Shown piece after piece: positions 45,503 to 55,800 of a stretch of DNA of 64,000 bases. The DNA lies in assembly GCF_936943645.1 (NCBI RefSeq), contig NZ_CAKZJO010000054.1, positions 1 to 64,000 on the forward strand. Reading direction: 5' to 3'. Position numbers and translations under genes: made by a program. Source of the DNA: an uncultured Bradyrhizobium sp. GTDB taxonomy: Bacteria; Pseudomonadota; Alphaproteobacteria; Rhizobiales; Xanthobacteraceae. Under the pieces are notes generated by a model that ran no database searches, had not been told where the DNA came from, and saw nothing but the letters and a program-made list of their open reading frames with translations. Each line of letters begins with the position of its first letter. Positions within the stretch are counted from its first letter, which is position 1.

Positions 45503-45757
45503 ATGACGAGGTATTTGAGCATAGCTGCCGCCCTGCTCGGACTGGCCGCGGCGATCATCGCGGCGGCGTATTGGTGGAAAGCCAGCCGCGTGGCCATCCG
45601 CAACAGCGCGGCATCGATCTCGGATGTTCCCGAACTCTATATCCAAAGCACGCAAGTTGCGTTCAATGAGTCTTCTCGGCTTAATGCCTATGCCGCGGTA
45701 TGGACCGGGATTGCCGCCGTTCTATCAGCTGGTGCCGCCGTGCTGGGGGTTCTTTAA
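45503..45757 (+). CDS. small membrane protein of HsdR_N operon
   Basis: An 84-residue protein with two hydrophobic helices (LSIAAALLGLAAAIIAAAYWW, about 5-25; AAVWTGIAAVLSAGAAVLGVL, about 64-84) around a polar loop. ATG 45503 has GAGGAG upstream, 16 bases after the nuclease-gene stop. Small two-helix membrane proteins often accompany defence effectors; here that is only suggested by position. Its end overlaps the convergent HEPN gene by 33 bases. Confidence 0.7.
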   Translation: MTRYLSIAAALLGLAAAIIAAAYWWKASRVAIRNSAASISDVPELYIQSTQVAFNESSRLNAYAAVWTGIAAVLSAGAAVLGVL

Positions 45758-47152
45758 GGCCAACGATTTCTCATCGCTAAGCTGCTTGGCCGCCTCGATG
45801 AGACGCGTCATTCCCTCTTTGAGCTGCCTGGTGGATAGATCGCGATCCAAAAGCCCGTGGCTTTCGAACAGCACCAAGGCGCCTCCAATCACGCGCTCAG
45901 CCCAATAGAGACACTGCGGCGCGTACTGGGTCACCTCGGCATCGAAGGGCGAGAGCGAACCATGCGCGAGCTTAGACCGCATGTCGTACGCATGTAGCAT
46001 CTCTTTGTTCACTTCTTCGAAGGTACCGTCTCGCTCCGGGTCGAAGCACAAAGCGGCGGCTCGGGTCGAGACCTCGCTCGCAATATCGATGTGTTCGCCT
46101 GTCATGACGAGCGCTTCGAGGGCCGTGACCGCCTTGACTATTTGCGCAGCGGGTGACTCTTCCCGTACTGCATCACCAAACCAGCCTACCGCATCGGTTA
46201 GCCGCGTTGCCAATGGGCGCTTGACGGCCGGATTCGTCATCGGTTCGATCGCCTTGCCGGCCGCGCTTATCAGGAGTGGGGCAGTCTCTCGTTCGAGCAA
46301 AGCATTCCACCCTTCATGAAATCCGACCGCAGACGTGGCGCTCCATGAGGTCGAAACATCAACACTGCCGTCTAGTCTGAGCGTAATATGGGCGCGCCGA
46401 TCATTTTCCATGCGCGGACCGCCGACCATCATGCGGTCGGTGTGGTAAGACCCGAAGATGACATGGATAAAATTGAGCGCGGCGGTAACCGCGAGCTGGC
46501 CGCGCATTTTGGAAACGCCGGCGTCACAATTGAGGATCTCGACCTGGCCGACCCACGTGAACCCGTCATAATAGTACCGGGCGTCCTCCAGCAACCCTTC
46601 CTCGACTTTCATACTTTTGGAGCCGTCCCCGCGCGCATAAGCGTCCAACTTCTCACTCATGCGCTCGTTGAACTGCTTCGTAGTCAAGAATGTCACGGGC
46701 CCAACCGAAAAGCTGTCGGGCTTGGCCGCATACATGAGTCGGCATGGCAGATAGTGGATCGTGTCGGCCCGGTCGCGCTTGGCGGCCTTGACCGCTGAGG
46801 ACATCGCTTTCTCGACGTTGCGCTCGTCGATCGGCAAACCGTCTTTAACAAAACGATCCACGATGATCTGCCGAAAAGCGCGGTAAACACGGTCCAGCTC
46901 AAGCGTTCCCCCAGCGTCACTGTTGAGGAGCGCTTGCTCGGCGAGATGCCTGACACGGCGGACACCCGCGGTGCTACAGGTCATGTTTCCGCGGCCAGCA
47001 GGGTGCGGCAAATCTCCCCCGACATCGCTCCGGGATAGGTTCTTGAATTCCCCGGGCGGGGTATTCGAGATCAGCTTATGAACGCGCTCGCACTCTTCAA
47101 AAACGAAGGACAAGTCTTCGACCCAGGCAGCTTTCTTATTCGGCTTCGGCAC
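45725..47152 (-). CDS. Apea-like HEPN domain protein
   Basis: A 475-residue protein; the GTG start at 47152 follows GAGAGG. The N-half (about 60-180) is mixed, with LPCRLMYAAKPDSFSVGPVTFLTTKQFNERM. The C-terminal third is like Apea-HEPN: QIVKAVTALEALVMTGE, then AAALCFDPE and the R-x4-H motif in RSKLAHG at about 391-397. HEPN domains with this motif are usually metal-independent RNases, often in toxin or abortive-infection roles. It overlaps the small membrane gene on the other strand by 33 bases. Confidence 0.65.
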   Translation of the reverse strand: MPKPNKKAAWVEDLSFVFEECERVHKLISNTPPGEFKNLSRSDVGGDLPHPAGRGNMTCSTAGVRRVRHLAEQALLNSDAGGTLELDRVYRAFRQIIVDRFVKDGLPIDERNVEKAMSSAVKAAKRDRADTIHYLPCRLMYAAKPDSFSVGPVTFLTTKQFNERMSEKLDAYARGDGSKSMKVEEGLLEDARYYYDGFTWVGQVEILNCDAGVSKMRGQLAVTAALNFIHVIFGSYHTDRMMVGGPRMENDRRAHITLRLDGSVDVSTSWSATSAVGFHEGWNALLERETAPLLISAAGKAIEPMTNPAVKRPLATRLTDAVGWFGDAVREESPAAQIVKAVTALEALVMTGEHIDIASEVSTRAAALCFDPERDGTFEEVNKEMLHAYDMRSKLAHGSLSPFDAEVTQYAPQCLYWAERVIGGALVLFESHGLLDRDLSTRQLKEGMTRLIEAAKQLSDEKSLALKNPQHGGTS

Positions 47153-47297
47153 TTTTCGAGACCTCTCGTTGCCCGGTGCGCCATCAGCCTTGCGTCGGGA
47201 CCAACAAAACCACCCAAGTATCTCCTTAAGGATGCTGCGTACGTCGATCAGGTCGACCTCCGCGCCATCGATAGGCTTGTTTGCTTCTCCATCGCTA

Positions 47298-48833
47298 TCA
47301 CCGCCGGTTACACGATGAGCAGGCCAGTTGGCCCTTTCGGATCGAAGCGACGATGTTACCCTTGGTGCGGCGAGTAACGTGGCTGCGACTCATACAGCGC
47401 CAAGCGTACACCGTTTGGGTTCCAGTGTACTTCTTGTCCAACAAACCAAGTCCGTGCTCCTCTCCCCAGCGACGAAGTTCGCCAATATCCAGCCTTCGGT
47501 TGCCTGCGCAGGAGGGACACCACGCCCCGTTCCGAATTCGCCATGGCTCTGCCAGCCATGTGGGATGTCCTGGCACGGCGCATTTCCATTCATGCCGCTC
47601 GCCTCCCAGATAGCGCTTCGAAACAAGCAGGCCGCCACGATCAACCGCGATTGCCCGCAAGTCATCGAGTTCAGCACCGAAGAGTTCAGCCTTCGGCAAT
47701 CGCGCGGTCTCATTCAGCCCGGCCGCCAGCAAGGAACGCGCGACGCTCGCGAGCACGTTCTCTGGCGGGAACGGCCGCTTAACCGCCGCCACCTCAATCA
47801 GGGTCACGCCGTTCGCAAGACATGCCGCCCGCTTGAGCGCGTCAGTCGCGCGTACGCTCGCTTGTTCATCGTGATGCGGCCCCTGATACTCGAAGGCGAG
47901 CCCACGCTTCTCCGAATATCCGTCTAGTTCGAGCTTGCGTCCTGTTGCATGCGCAAGCCACGGTGGCCGGGCCTTGGGGAACACGTCGCTGAACGTTGCT
48001 TCGAAAATACCCCGAACAATCCGCTCACCTTTTGGCCCGCAATATGGGCACCAGCTACCGGAATGGATTAAGCTGTTCGCGTCGACTTCCCACTCATGTG
48101 CATTGGCACATGCGACGCGCAGACGCGTTCCAAGGCCTTGCCATTTGTTGCGCCCCACGATCTTAACAATACGGCCGCCGCGCGCAGCGATGCGCCCTTC
48201 GACAACGGCTCGCGGGACGGCTGGCTTGGGCGGGTACAGCTTTCGCCGCACCGCGTCACATGCCGGGCACCAGTTATTTTGGTGCACCACGTTTGAAATG
48301 GCTGCGCGAAACGGCTTATGCGCCGCGATGCTGCACTTCCACGCTACCCGTGTGTGCGAGGAAACCGACTTCTCCGCGAGGCAGGAGCCGCCAAATCGCT
48401 CGCGCGCGATGTTGTTCAACTGGGCGAGCGTCAAGAATTTTTCCTGTTGGCGTTCCGCGTGGTCTTCGAATTTGCACTTTGGACACCAACGCCCTTGCCG
48501 GAGATTATCCGCTGTCACCGCGAAGAAGTGGCCTCGATCACACCGAACGCGGATTTTGGTCTTGGCGGATACGTATTTCTTCGACAGCAGCATACCACCG
48601 CGTTTCTCGACGCGTTCCGCTATCAAATTCAGGAACGCGCTCTTATCCGGCCGCGCTTTCCATCCTCCATTCTTACGAGCATGCTCGACAAGGCATGTCG
48701 CGCAATTCGGGCTGCTTACATACCGGGGAGCAAGATGGCCCCTGCGGCAGGGCTTGCCCGTGAAAAACCGGTCGATGCCGAGCCGGATGGCCTCGGCGCG
48801 GGTCTTGGGAAGTTTTGCGAATTTAGATCGCAT
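47298..48833 (-). CDS. zinc-ribbon repeat protein with endonuclease domain
   Basis: A 511-residue protein with about six Cys-containing zinc-ribbon units, each ending in a pair such as CPKC, CPAC, CPYC, CPSC or CSSC after a GHxF/HEW-like stretch. Between the fourth and fifth units, about 265-345, lies a PD-(D/E)XK-like domain: ERIVRGIFEATF, RKLELDGYSEKRGLAFEYQG (Asp near 300, Glu-x-Gln near 312), DALKRAACLANGVTLIEV. Similar architectures occur in phage and defence genes and may bind and cut a specific DNA. It begins 18 bases after the upstream giant gene's stop, same strand. Confidence 0.75.
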   Translation of the reverse strand: MRSKFAKLPKTRAEAIRLGIDRFFTGKPCRRGHLAPRYVSSPNCATCLVEHARKNGGWKARPDKSAFLNLIAERVEKRGGMLLSKKYVSAKTKIRVRCDRGHFFAVTADNLRQGRWCPKCKFEDHAERQQEKFLTLAQLNNIARERFGGSCLAEKSVSSHTRVAWKCSIAAHKPFRAAISNVVHQNNWCPACDAVRRKLYPPKPAVPRAVVEGRIAARGGRIVKIVGRNKWQGLGTRLRVACANAHEWEVDANSLIHSGSWCPYCGPKGERIVRGIFEATFSDVFPKARPPWLAHATGRKLELDGYSEKRGLAFEYQGPHHDEQASVRATDALKRAACLANGVTLIEVAAVKRPFPPENVLASVARSLLAAGLNETARLPKAELFGAELDDLRAIAVDRGGLLVSKRYLGGERHEWKCAVPGHPTWLAEPWRIRNGAWCPSCAGNRRLDIGELRRWGEEHGLGLLDKKYTGTQTVYAWRCMSRSHVTRRTKGNIVASIRKGQLACSSCNRR

Positions 48834-48851
48834 GGGAAGGATGGGTGCCGC

Positions 48852-51800
48852 TCATTCAAACCGCTCACTCTCAGCTCGATCTTCCTGCAGCTCTCGCTCA
48901 CGCTGCTTGGCGATAGTCTCGACCAGTTCCGCCCGAAGCTCTTGAAATGCAACCAGCAGCTCTGGTCGGGTGCCGATCTCCAGCTTTTCCAGCAATTGCA
49001 GCCGGGATTCAAATTTCGAAGCGAGCGATCCGCTCCAGCTCCGAGGCCAGAGGCGTGACTTGATTTCGTTAAAGATCAAGACCGGATCGGGCGCGCGCGC
49101 CAAGAGCTGCGCGGCGATGGGGCGCCACTCGTGCTGTGCCTGCTCGTTCACACGATCAAACAGGAGCGCAATGCCAGCCGCAAAAGGAAACCGCACCTTT
49201 GGGTCTTTTTCGGCCCATTCGAGCAACGTTGCGTCGTCGAGCACACTCAATGGATGGCGCCCATGCTCCATCGTCTCGTGAATCAATGCGATGCTTTTTC
49301 GCCGATCCTTGTCATCGCCACTAGCAAGCTCGTCGAGCATGGCCACGGGGTGCCGCTTGAACAAGGCCTTCAATAAATCGTCTTGTTCCCAGCCATAGGC
49401 ATCATAGCTGTCCACCGCCGCTTTCATGTCCCGCCACAGTTTTTGCGCGACAGGAGCGCCGGCCGGCCCGACCAAGCACTTCGATGAGACGACCCCGAGC
49501 TTGTAGTCATCGTGGTCGGCTTGGTTGCCGCGTCTCTTGAAGGTATATTGCTCAAGCAAGATGCGGCCGGCCTCGACGGTTTCCGGTAGCGGCTCACGTT
49601 TGGCATTCCCATCTGAGTGGAGCCGCATCGATAATATTTCGAGGGCAATCCGGTTGCCGTCCGGCTTCGCTCCAATGGCGAGCATCAGATCCCGGAAGTC
49701 AGGTCCCGGGATCGGCTCGCACACGGCGCCGTAGACCAGCACGAAGAAATTGCCAACCGGAGCCTTCCCGAGCGCCAGTGCCGCCAGCAACCGACGCGCT
49801 CCGACTGCATCGATTGGTATACTCGCCTGAAGGTCGGGGAACCATTCGCACAATACGGGGTGAGTGACAGCCTCATCAAGAAACGCATTCGTTGTTGTTA
49901 AGTCGATCCCGGCGAGGCCGTGCAAAAACCCTTGCAAAACCTGCATGTTCGGTTTTTCGGCATCTTTGAGCGCGCCCGCAAGCTTGTCCCAAATCGCTCT
50001 TGGTGAGGACGCGCCGAGACCGAGGCCACGCCCGAAACTCGATAATTTGCCTGACCCGCTAATTAGCTCTGACAGCAAGGTTGACAATGCTTCATCGTCC
50101 GTCGCGACACTTTTTCCCAGCTCTTCGATGGTTGCGGCAGCGCGCGCCATTCGCTCGGTCGTGGAGGCTTCGTCATCGTCCTCATCTTCGAAGTCTTCGA
50201 GGTCGAGGTTTCCGTTCCTTTGCCCAAGAACCATTCCGCGCACACTGTTCACGAGGTTCTTTGGACGCAAATAGGCTTCTAGCGCCGTCAACCGGTCGCG
50301 GCCTGCTTCCTTCAGGGTATTCCCGTTGGATTGCCGAGTCTGACGCGCGGCTACCCAGCCATCGCGCCAGAAACCGTCGCCCGCCGCCGCCTTCGCAATA
50401 CGCTCAAGGGCATCGTACCTGCTGACATGCGTCCAAAGCCCACGAAACTTTCCAGCAATTGCTTTCCGAACGGGAGCCGCCATAGCGCTATTGCCAAGCG
50501 CAAATGGCTCGGCAAAGGTCAGCACCTGCTCAAACCAATCTCCGACTTCCGCACCGTCTTTCGGGTGGTGCCCGAAATCGCGCGAACGGCCACCGAACTC
50601 AAATGGCGCGTATGGAGTGAAATGTTGCGTTTTCATCGCCGCTTCTAGGCCTTTCAGGCCAAGCTGGCGTTCGACACTTTTATCCGACTTCAGCAACCCA
50701 TACAGCACCTTCAAACGCATCGCGAGCGGTGCGTGGGTTCCCGAAAGCACAATGGAGAAGAGGGGCGTGAAGGCACGAACGGCCTCCCCGTCGACATTGT
50801 TCTCATCAAGCACCTCGGCAAACTTGCACAACAATTTCGCCGCCCGTTCAAACAATGCAGAGTCATAAGCCAACGCATGAACGAGCCGAATGTAATTCCC
50901 GCCAACGAGAAGCTCTTCCTTGCTGGCATTGCCGAATACCGCTTCGAGCGCCGCCAGCGTCGCCTCGGGAAAGACGGGCGCGACATTCGTGAACACGCCA
51001 CGGCCGAGCTCGTTTAGGTTTACGATATTGGCGAGCATGCCGCCGGGACCAAGCCACCCCTGTACGATTGCTTGCGCCTGCTTACTGCCGCTCAAATATC
51101 CCAAGCGTCGTGAGAAGGAGCGGAGCAAACGTGCCGATCCATTAACAAGCGCGCCTTCGATCACGCTGTAGGGAATATTCTGGAGCGCCCTCTCCGCAAG
51201 GCGATTCGCGATGGCGTGGGGCAAGATGGCCCGCCACGGCCCGCGCTGCTGCAAAAGATCGCGGCGCTTGAGTTCGGCGACTGCCGTGAACACGTCCTGG
51301 GCGCTTTTTCCAATCACACCGCCCAGCACCGGTAGCTCAGCTTCTTCGCCCGACAGAAGCTCGCCCTGAAATGAATAGACCAGTGAACAGGCCTCAGCGA
51401 TTTTCTGGAGATCAGCGTCATGTTGGTGGCGCTGCTGGAAGAGGCGCGTAAACAGCTCGGCGCTGTTGAGGCTCGAAATCGTCTCGGACTTCTTCACGGT
51501 GCTGGCAACCGCTAGCGCGATGCGCGCATTTCCGCCCGAGAACTCTGCAATCGTTCGCGCGTTGATCTGCGATACATCCGCAAATCGCGCGCGTACGAGC
51601 TTTTCGATGAGTTCAGGCGACGATGTCTCCAAGGAAAAGACATCCGTGCCTTCCGGCTGATCTTCGCGGATGTCGTATTCAACCGTGATGACACTGATCG
51701 TCGTTCCGGAGGCTTGAGCGACGTCGGAAAGCTGCTTGTGAATCTCGGGCGGGCAGTTGTCGATCACGAGGATCGCGCGCGTTCCCGAAGCGATGAGATC

Positions 51801-52658
51801 CGATGCAAGGCCGCGAGGTTGAGGATCGGGGCCATCGGCGATGTCGGTATAGATGGCCAACGACGGATCGAGTGCATTCGCGCCAATCCCGGATTCAAAG
51901 AGCGCTTCTACGAGGCGGGTCTTTCCAACGCCCGAAAGGCCAACCAGCCGCACGACTTGCCCGGGGCGTCTCAGCGCATCCCGAATCCGGTTGATGCCCG
52001 CAACGGCTGACAAGCCGTCGCCGTCATCCTTGTTGCCGGTTTTTATCCGCGCTTTGTCATCAACGAAGTAGGTCTTGTCCGCTCCTGCGGGCACACGTGA
52101 CCAGCCGCCATAGGAACGCCAGCCGGGCACCGATTTTCCGACTTTGGAACGCGCCCAAGGGATAAGACCAGCATGATCGCGCACCCAGCTGGCGACCCGG
52201 TTCCGGTCATAAAACTCTAGATGAAGCTTGGTGGCGTCCGGGCAATCTTTCACGGCCTCCGCCATTGCCTGTCGCCGACTGCTGAGCGCTGCATCCGCCG
52301 TCGACCCGGTCGCGCTCACAATAACATAAGCCCCCTCCGCCGTCGCCAGCTCGGCGATCACCGGGCGCAGATCGCCACCTGGCCGCATCTCCTTTGTAAT
52401 TTCAGAGGCTGGCATATCCGGCTTCTTGACCTGAAAGCCTGTAGCCGCTCTCGGGACGAAGCCCGCGATGGCCGTTCCGGGGGCCAAGGACACCCGCACA
52501 TCGAGCCCGCCATCCTTGGCCGTCTGATTGCCGCCCCAGGTGACGGCAGAAACAGGCAGGTTTGCGCGTCGCAGTTCCGCCTCGCACAAGAGGCCGATCA
52601 GCGTCCGCAGGTCCTCGTCATCGAGTGCTGCGATGTCATCGCGCGTGATTTCAAACAT
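48852..52658 (-). CDS. Mrr-like nuclease-STAND NTPase-repeat protein (Avs-like)
   Basis: A 1268-residue protein. The N-terminus (about 20-160) has a PD-(D/E)XK pattern with Glu26 or 28, DGGLDV at 49-54 and QVK at 76-78, as in Mrr-like nucleases. A P-loop NTPase follows: Walker A GLSGVGKT at 240-247 and Walker B ILVIDNCPP at 296-304, with STAND-like downstream sequence. The remaining 750 residues are helical repeats (ARM/TPR-like). This nuclease-STAND-sensor order is that of Avs antiphage proteins, which oligomerise on binding a viral protein. ATG 52658 (MFEITRDD) was chosen because the longer in-frame part has no homology sense. It differs in nuclease type from its neighbour. Confidence 0.8.
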   Translation of the reverse strand: MFEITRDDIAALDDEDLRTLIGLLCEAELRRANLPVSAVTWGGNQTAKDGGLDVRVSLAPGTAIAGFVPRAATGFQVKKPDMPASEITKEMRPGGDLRPVIAELATAEGAYVIVSATGSTADAALSSRRQAMAEAVKDCPDATKLHLEFYDRNRVASWVRDHAGLIPWARSKVGKSVPGWRSYGGWSRVPAGADKTYFVDDKARIKTGNKDDGDGLSAVAGINRIRDALRRPGQVVRLVGLSGVGKTRLVEALFESGIGANALDPSLAIYTDIADGPDPQPRGLASDLIASGTRAILVIDNCPPEIHKQLSDVAQASGTTISVITVEYDIREDQPEGTDVFSLETSSPELIEKLVRARFADVSQINARTIAEFSGGNARIALAVASTVKKSETISSLNSAELFTRLFQQRHQHDADLQKIAEACSLVYSFQGELLSGEEAELPVLGGVIGKSAQDVFTAVAELKRRDLLQQRGPWRAILPHAIANRLAERALQNIPYSVIEGALVNGSARLLRSFSRRLGYLSGSKQAQAIVQGWLGPGGMLANIVNLNELGRGVFTNVAPVFPEATLAALEAVFGNASKEELLVGGNYIRLVHALAYDSALFERAAKLLCKFAEVLDENNVDGEAVRAFTPLFSIVLSGTHAPLAMRLKVLYGLLKSDKSVERQLGLKGLEAAMKTQHFTPYAPFEFGGRSRDFGHHPKDGAEVGDWFEQVLTFAEPFALGNSAMAAPVRKAIAGKFRGLWTHVSRYDALERIAKAAAGDGFWRDGWVAARQTRQSNGNTLKEAGRDRLTALEAYLRPKNLVNSVRGMVLGQRNGNLDLEDFEDEDDDEASTTERMARAAATIEELGKSVATDDEALSTLLSELISGSGKLSSFGRGLGLGASSPRAIWDKLAGALKDAEKPNMQVLQGFLHGLAGIDLTTTNAFLDEAVTHPVLCEWFPDLQASIPIDAVGARRLLAALALGKAPVGNFFVLVYGAVCEPIPGPDFRDLMLAIGAKPDGNRIALEILSMRLHSDGNAKREPLPETVEAGRILLEQYTFKRRGNQADHDDYKLGVVSSKCLVGPAGAPVAQKLWRDMKAAVDSYDAYGWEQDDLLKALFKRHPVAMLDELASGDDKDRRKSIALIHETMEHGRHPLSVLDDATLLEWAEKDPKVRFPFAAGIALLFDRVNEQAQHEWRPIAAQLLARAPDPVLIFNEIKSRLWPRSWSGSLASKFESRLQLLEKLEIGTRPELLVAFQELRAELVETIAKQRERELQEDRAESERFE

Positions 52659-52827
52659 AGGTTGAAAATAAGAAGGACCTGAAACTACGTCAAACAGCCC
52701 TGCGGGATTGGAGCAATTCTCCACAGGCCGCTTCGTCATCCGCCTGAATTTGTTCCTTGATTCCCACCGGCCCTGGCTAGCGACTGCCCCGTCCATCGCC
52801 AAATCATCAAGACCAATAGACCAAAGA

Positions 52828-55800
52828 CTACTTTGGATCGGCGATCCCTCGGAGCAACTCTATGTAGGCTGCGGCGAGCGGCGAGCCGATGGCCTCTGCC
52901 GTCCTCAATATCAAGGCGGCAGCAAACGCCTCGTCATTGCCCGGCTTGGTCAGCACGCTTCGAATATCCGGTATGCTGATTATTGGACGAGAGAGCCTAA
53001 AGCTCTCGTGCTCAACGATCCTTTCCCACTGTATCCGCATCCACGTGGCGACGAGAGGAACGAGGATACCTTTGAAGCCGGACTGGCGGGCGCGCTCGAA
53101 AAAGCGCAAGCCAATTTCCCAAATGCGCCTAGGCTCGACGTGTTCTCCAGTCCGGAGCTGCTTCATTGAACTCAGCACCACCATATCGAGGGTGCCGTTT
53201 GGGTTACCGTCGCGCTTCTCGAACACCGCTTTTCCAGGAAACGACGTACCAAACGTTGCTTGCAGCGCTGATTGAAGCTCCGTGGCCGAGTCAGAACGCC
53301 CCGTCAGAAACGCCGCCAACTCGAACGCCACGATGGCGTCCGCAGCCTGCGCCTCGGCGGAGACGCTGAACGGCCTGTTGAGAGCCGGAATCTCACCGCG
53401 AGGCGGCGCCATGATATCAAATGTCTCTCGCCAAGATGGGCCATCCGCCTCCACGACAGCAAGGCCAGCCAAATAGCCTTCCAGATGTTTGGCAAAGCCG
53501 CCAGCATCGCCATTGCGAATGTGGTACGCCAACCTTCGATTGCCGATCGTGATTTCCATGAAAAGAATCGGCCCAAGCTCCAGCTTTGATCGCAACGATG
53601 CTGAGATTCCCATTTGCCGACCTGATGAGATCTCGGCTTCGGCAAGCATGTACCACGCAAGATCAAGAGGACCACACGGTAACTCGACAATCGAAGCAGG
53701 CGGCTCTGGATTGCTGCACGAGCCCGGCAGCATCATGATGGGTTTTCCATCGATCAATGTGACCCGACCGTCAGTCTGAGTGTCGAGCCACAATACCGTG
53801 TGGCGCGCGACCCGATGACAGTACGCTGCTCGACGGCTAGCATCCGGATCAAGCTTCCGAAGCTCATCCAGGCATTTTGACATTCCCATGAGCGCATCAT
53901 CGATATTGCCCGCCTCATAAGCGGCAACCGCTCCATCGGCTATCAGGCCGACGGCCATTGCCTGCATGCCGTCCATGTCAAGCTTTGCAGCCGCTTTCTG
54001 TGCCTCGCCAAACCATACCTCTGCCTGTTTCCAGTCGCCGATATTGGCCGCGCTGATAGCCGCTTCGCGCATCACGAAGGCTCGATCGACGGCGCTTGTC
54101 AGTCCAATGCGGTCGCCAATCCGCCGGAATATCTCGACCGCACGCGCGTTATCCTTGTGGCGCCAATAGAGCTTGGCGCGCGCCCGCTCAAGGACGACAT
54201 CGCTGCCCAAAAGAGAGCTCCCTTCGTCGAGCACAGCATGCGCGCCTGCGAGGTCGTCCATGTATTCATCGAGCATAACAACACGCGCGACGACGCATTG
54301 GATGGCAAGGTCACGCATACCCCATTCATGAGCCAGTTCAGCCATATGCTTGAAACGTTCGGCAGCGCTTCTAGCGTCGAACGCGCCGCTGCTTTGTTCC
54401 CTGCTCCAAGGACCGTTCACCAAAATTGCGACGTCGTGATCGGGGCGCTCGAAACTTGATAGCCAAAACGCCCGTTCTTCCTTTGATACACCGTCCAAAG
54501 CGTCGATGATTTCCTGAAGACGCTCGACCGTCGGAAGACTTGCCGAGCCAACACTGAACAGGTTTCCAAATAGGTTTCCGTCCTCACGGTGCTTCCGATG
54601 GAAATTCTCGGTCACTTCCTCAAGGGCTGGAGTGGTCTCTGCAAGAACCTTGAAGCGCCTCAACAGCGTAAACCAATTCGGAAGGTGCGCGGCAATCCCG
54701 ATGGTATTGAGCACGATACCGAGGCTCATGGACTCCAGAGCATTCTTGATTTCCTCGTCGCTTTCGGCTGCGATTTCGCTCTGCAGTGCGATCGCGCAGG
54801 CCTTCATCGCCGGGCCATCCTCCTTGATCGCCGCAAGCTTGAATTGCGCAAGTCGAAGCATCACGGAAATCGCCCGGTTCTCATCGAAAATTGGTTGATC
54901 CGTCCTCAGAATCGGGAGCATGAAGAAATGCTCTGCAAGCAACTCTGTCGTCTTTTCGTCCGCCTCAAGCACCGCGTGCGCCATCGCCATCAATCCATGC
55001 GCTGATCTTGCGATGAAGGCATGTGTTAGAATCATGTTGGCGCCAAAGGGATCGATAACCCTGCGCGCCAACAATCGATCGACAATCAGCGCGTGAACAT
55101 CGGTTTGTTCGATGGCGGTGAGCATTCCCTGCCCGGCATTCGTGGCCAAGGGAGAGACCCGGTATTGCCCGGGAGCCACGACCTCAATCCATGGTCCGAC
55201 CAACCTGTCGAGTTCTTCGCCCGCATGGGGCACACGCGGCTCCAACGAACCTAAGCTGAGGGCAATATCGCGAGTGAACCGCCCGATCACGAGCGTGAGA
55301 CGGTACAGGAGCGCCCGGGCCTCCGCCGAGAGTGCGATAGCCATACCACGCCGCGCCGCCTCTCGTTCAGCTTCAACGTCGTCCGACGAGAATCCCTGGA
55401 TGACAATCTTTTGAAATTCCTCAGCGCGCCAACCCCGGACGGCCATACCCATTACAAATGCATGGACCAACTGAGGATGGCCTTGTGCACCCGCCGCGAA
55501 GGCTATTGCACCCCACTGCCCGGGGCTTCCACCGGCGGCTTCAACAATGCGGCCGGCATCCGCTTCCGAGAAATAAGGAACGTTTAAGACCGCCACTGCA
55601 CTGGAGCCAAGCTCGGTGAGCGTCTTTTGGGATGGGGTGCGATAGGCCGTAACAATTGCGGTGCGATCGCGTCGCCGAAGAGCTTCCAAACAGCGCCCAA
55701 AGGCGACACGGGCGTAGGTGTTCTCAAGGCAGTTCAAATCATCAAAGATGATGCCCTTGACGTCCAAGCCACCAAGCCGTCCAAGCAGCATATCGAGCCT

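Noticed and set aside
48318..49058. 246-codon plus-strand frame across the end of the zinc-ribbon gene
   Set aside because: Antisense to two well-supported minus-strand genes.
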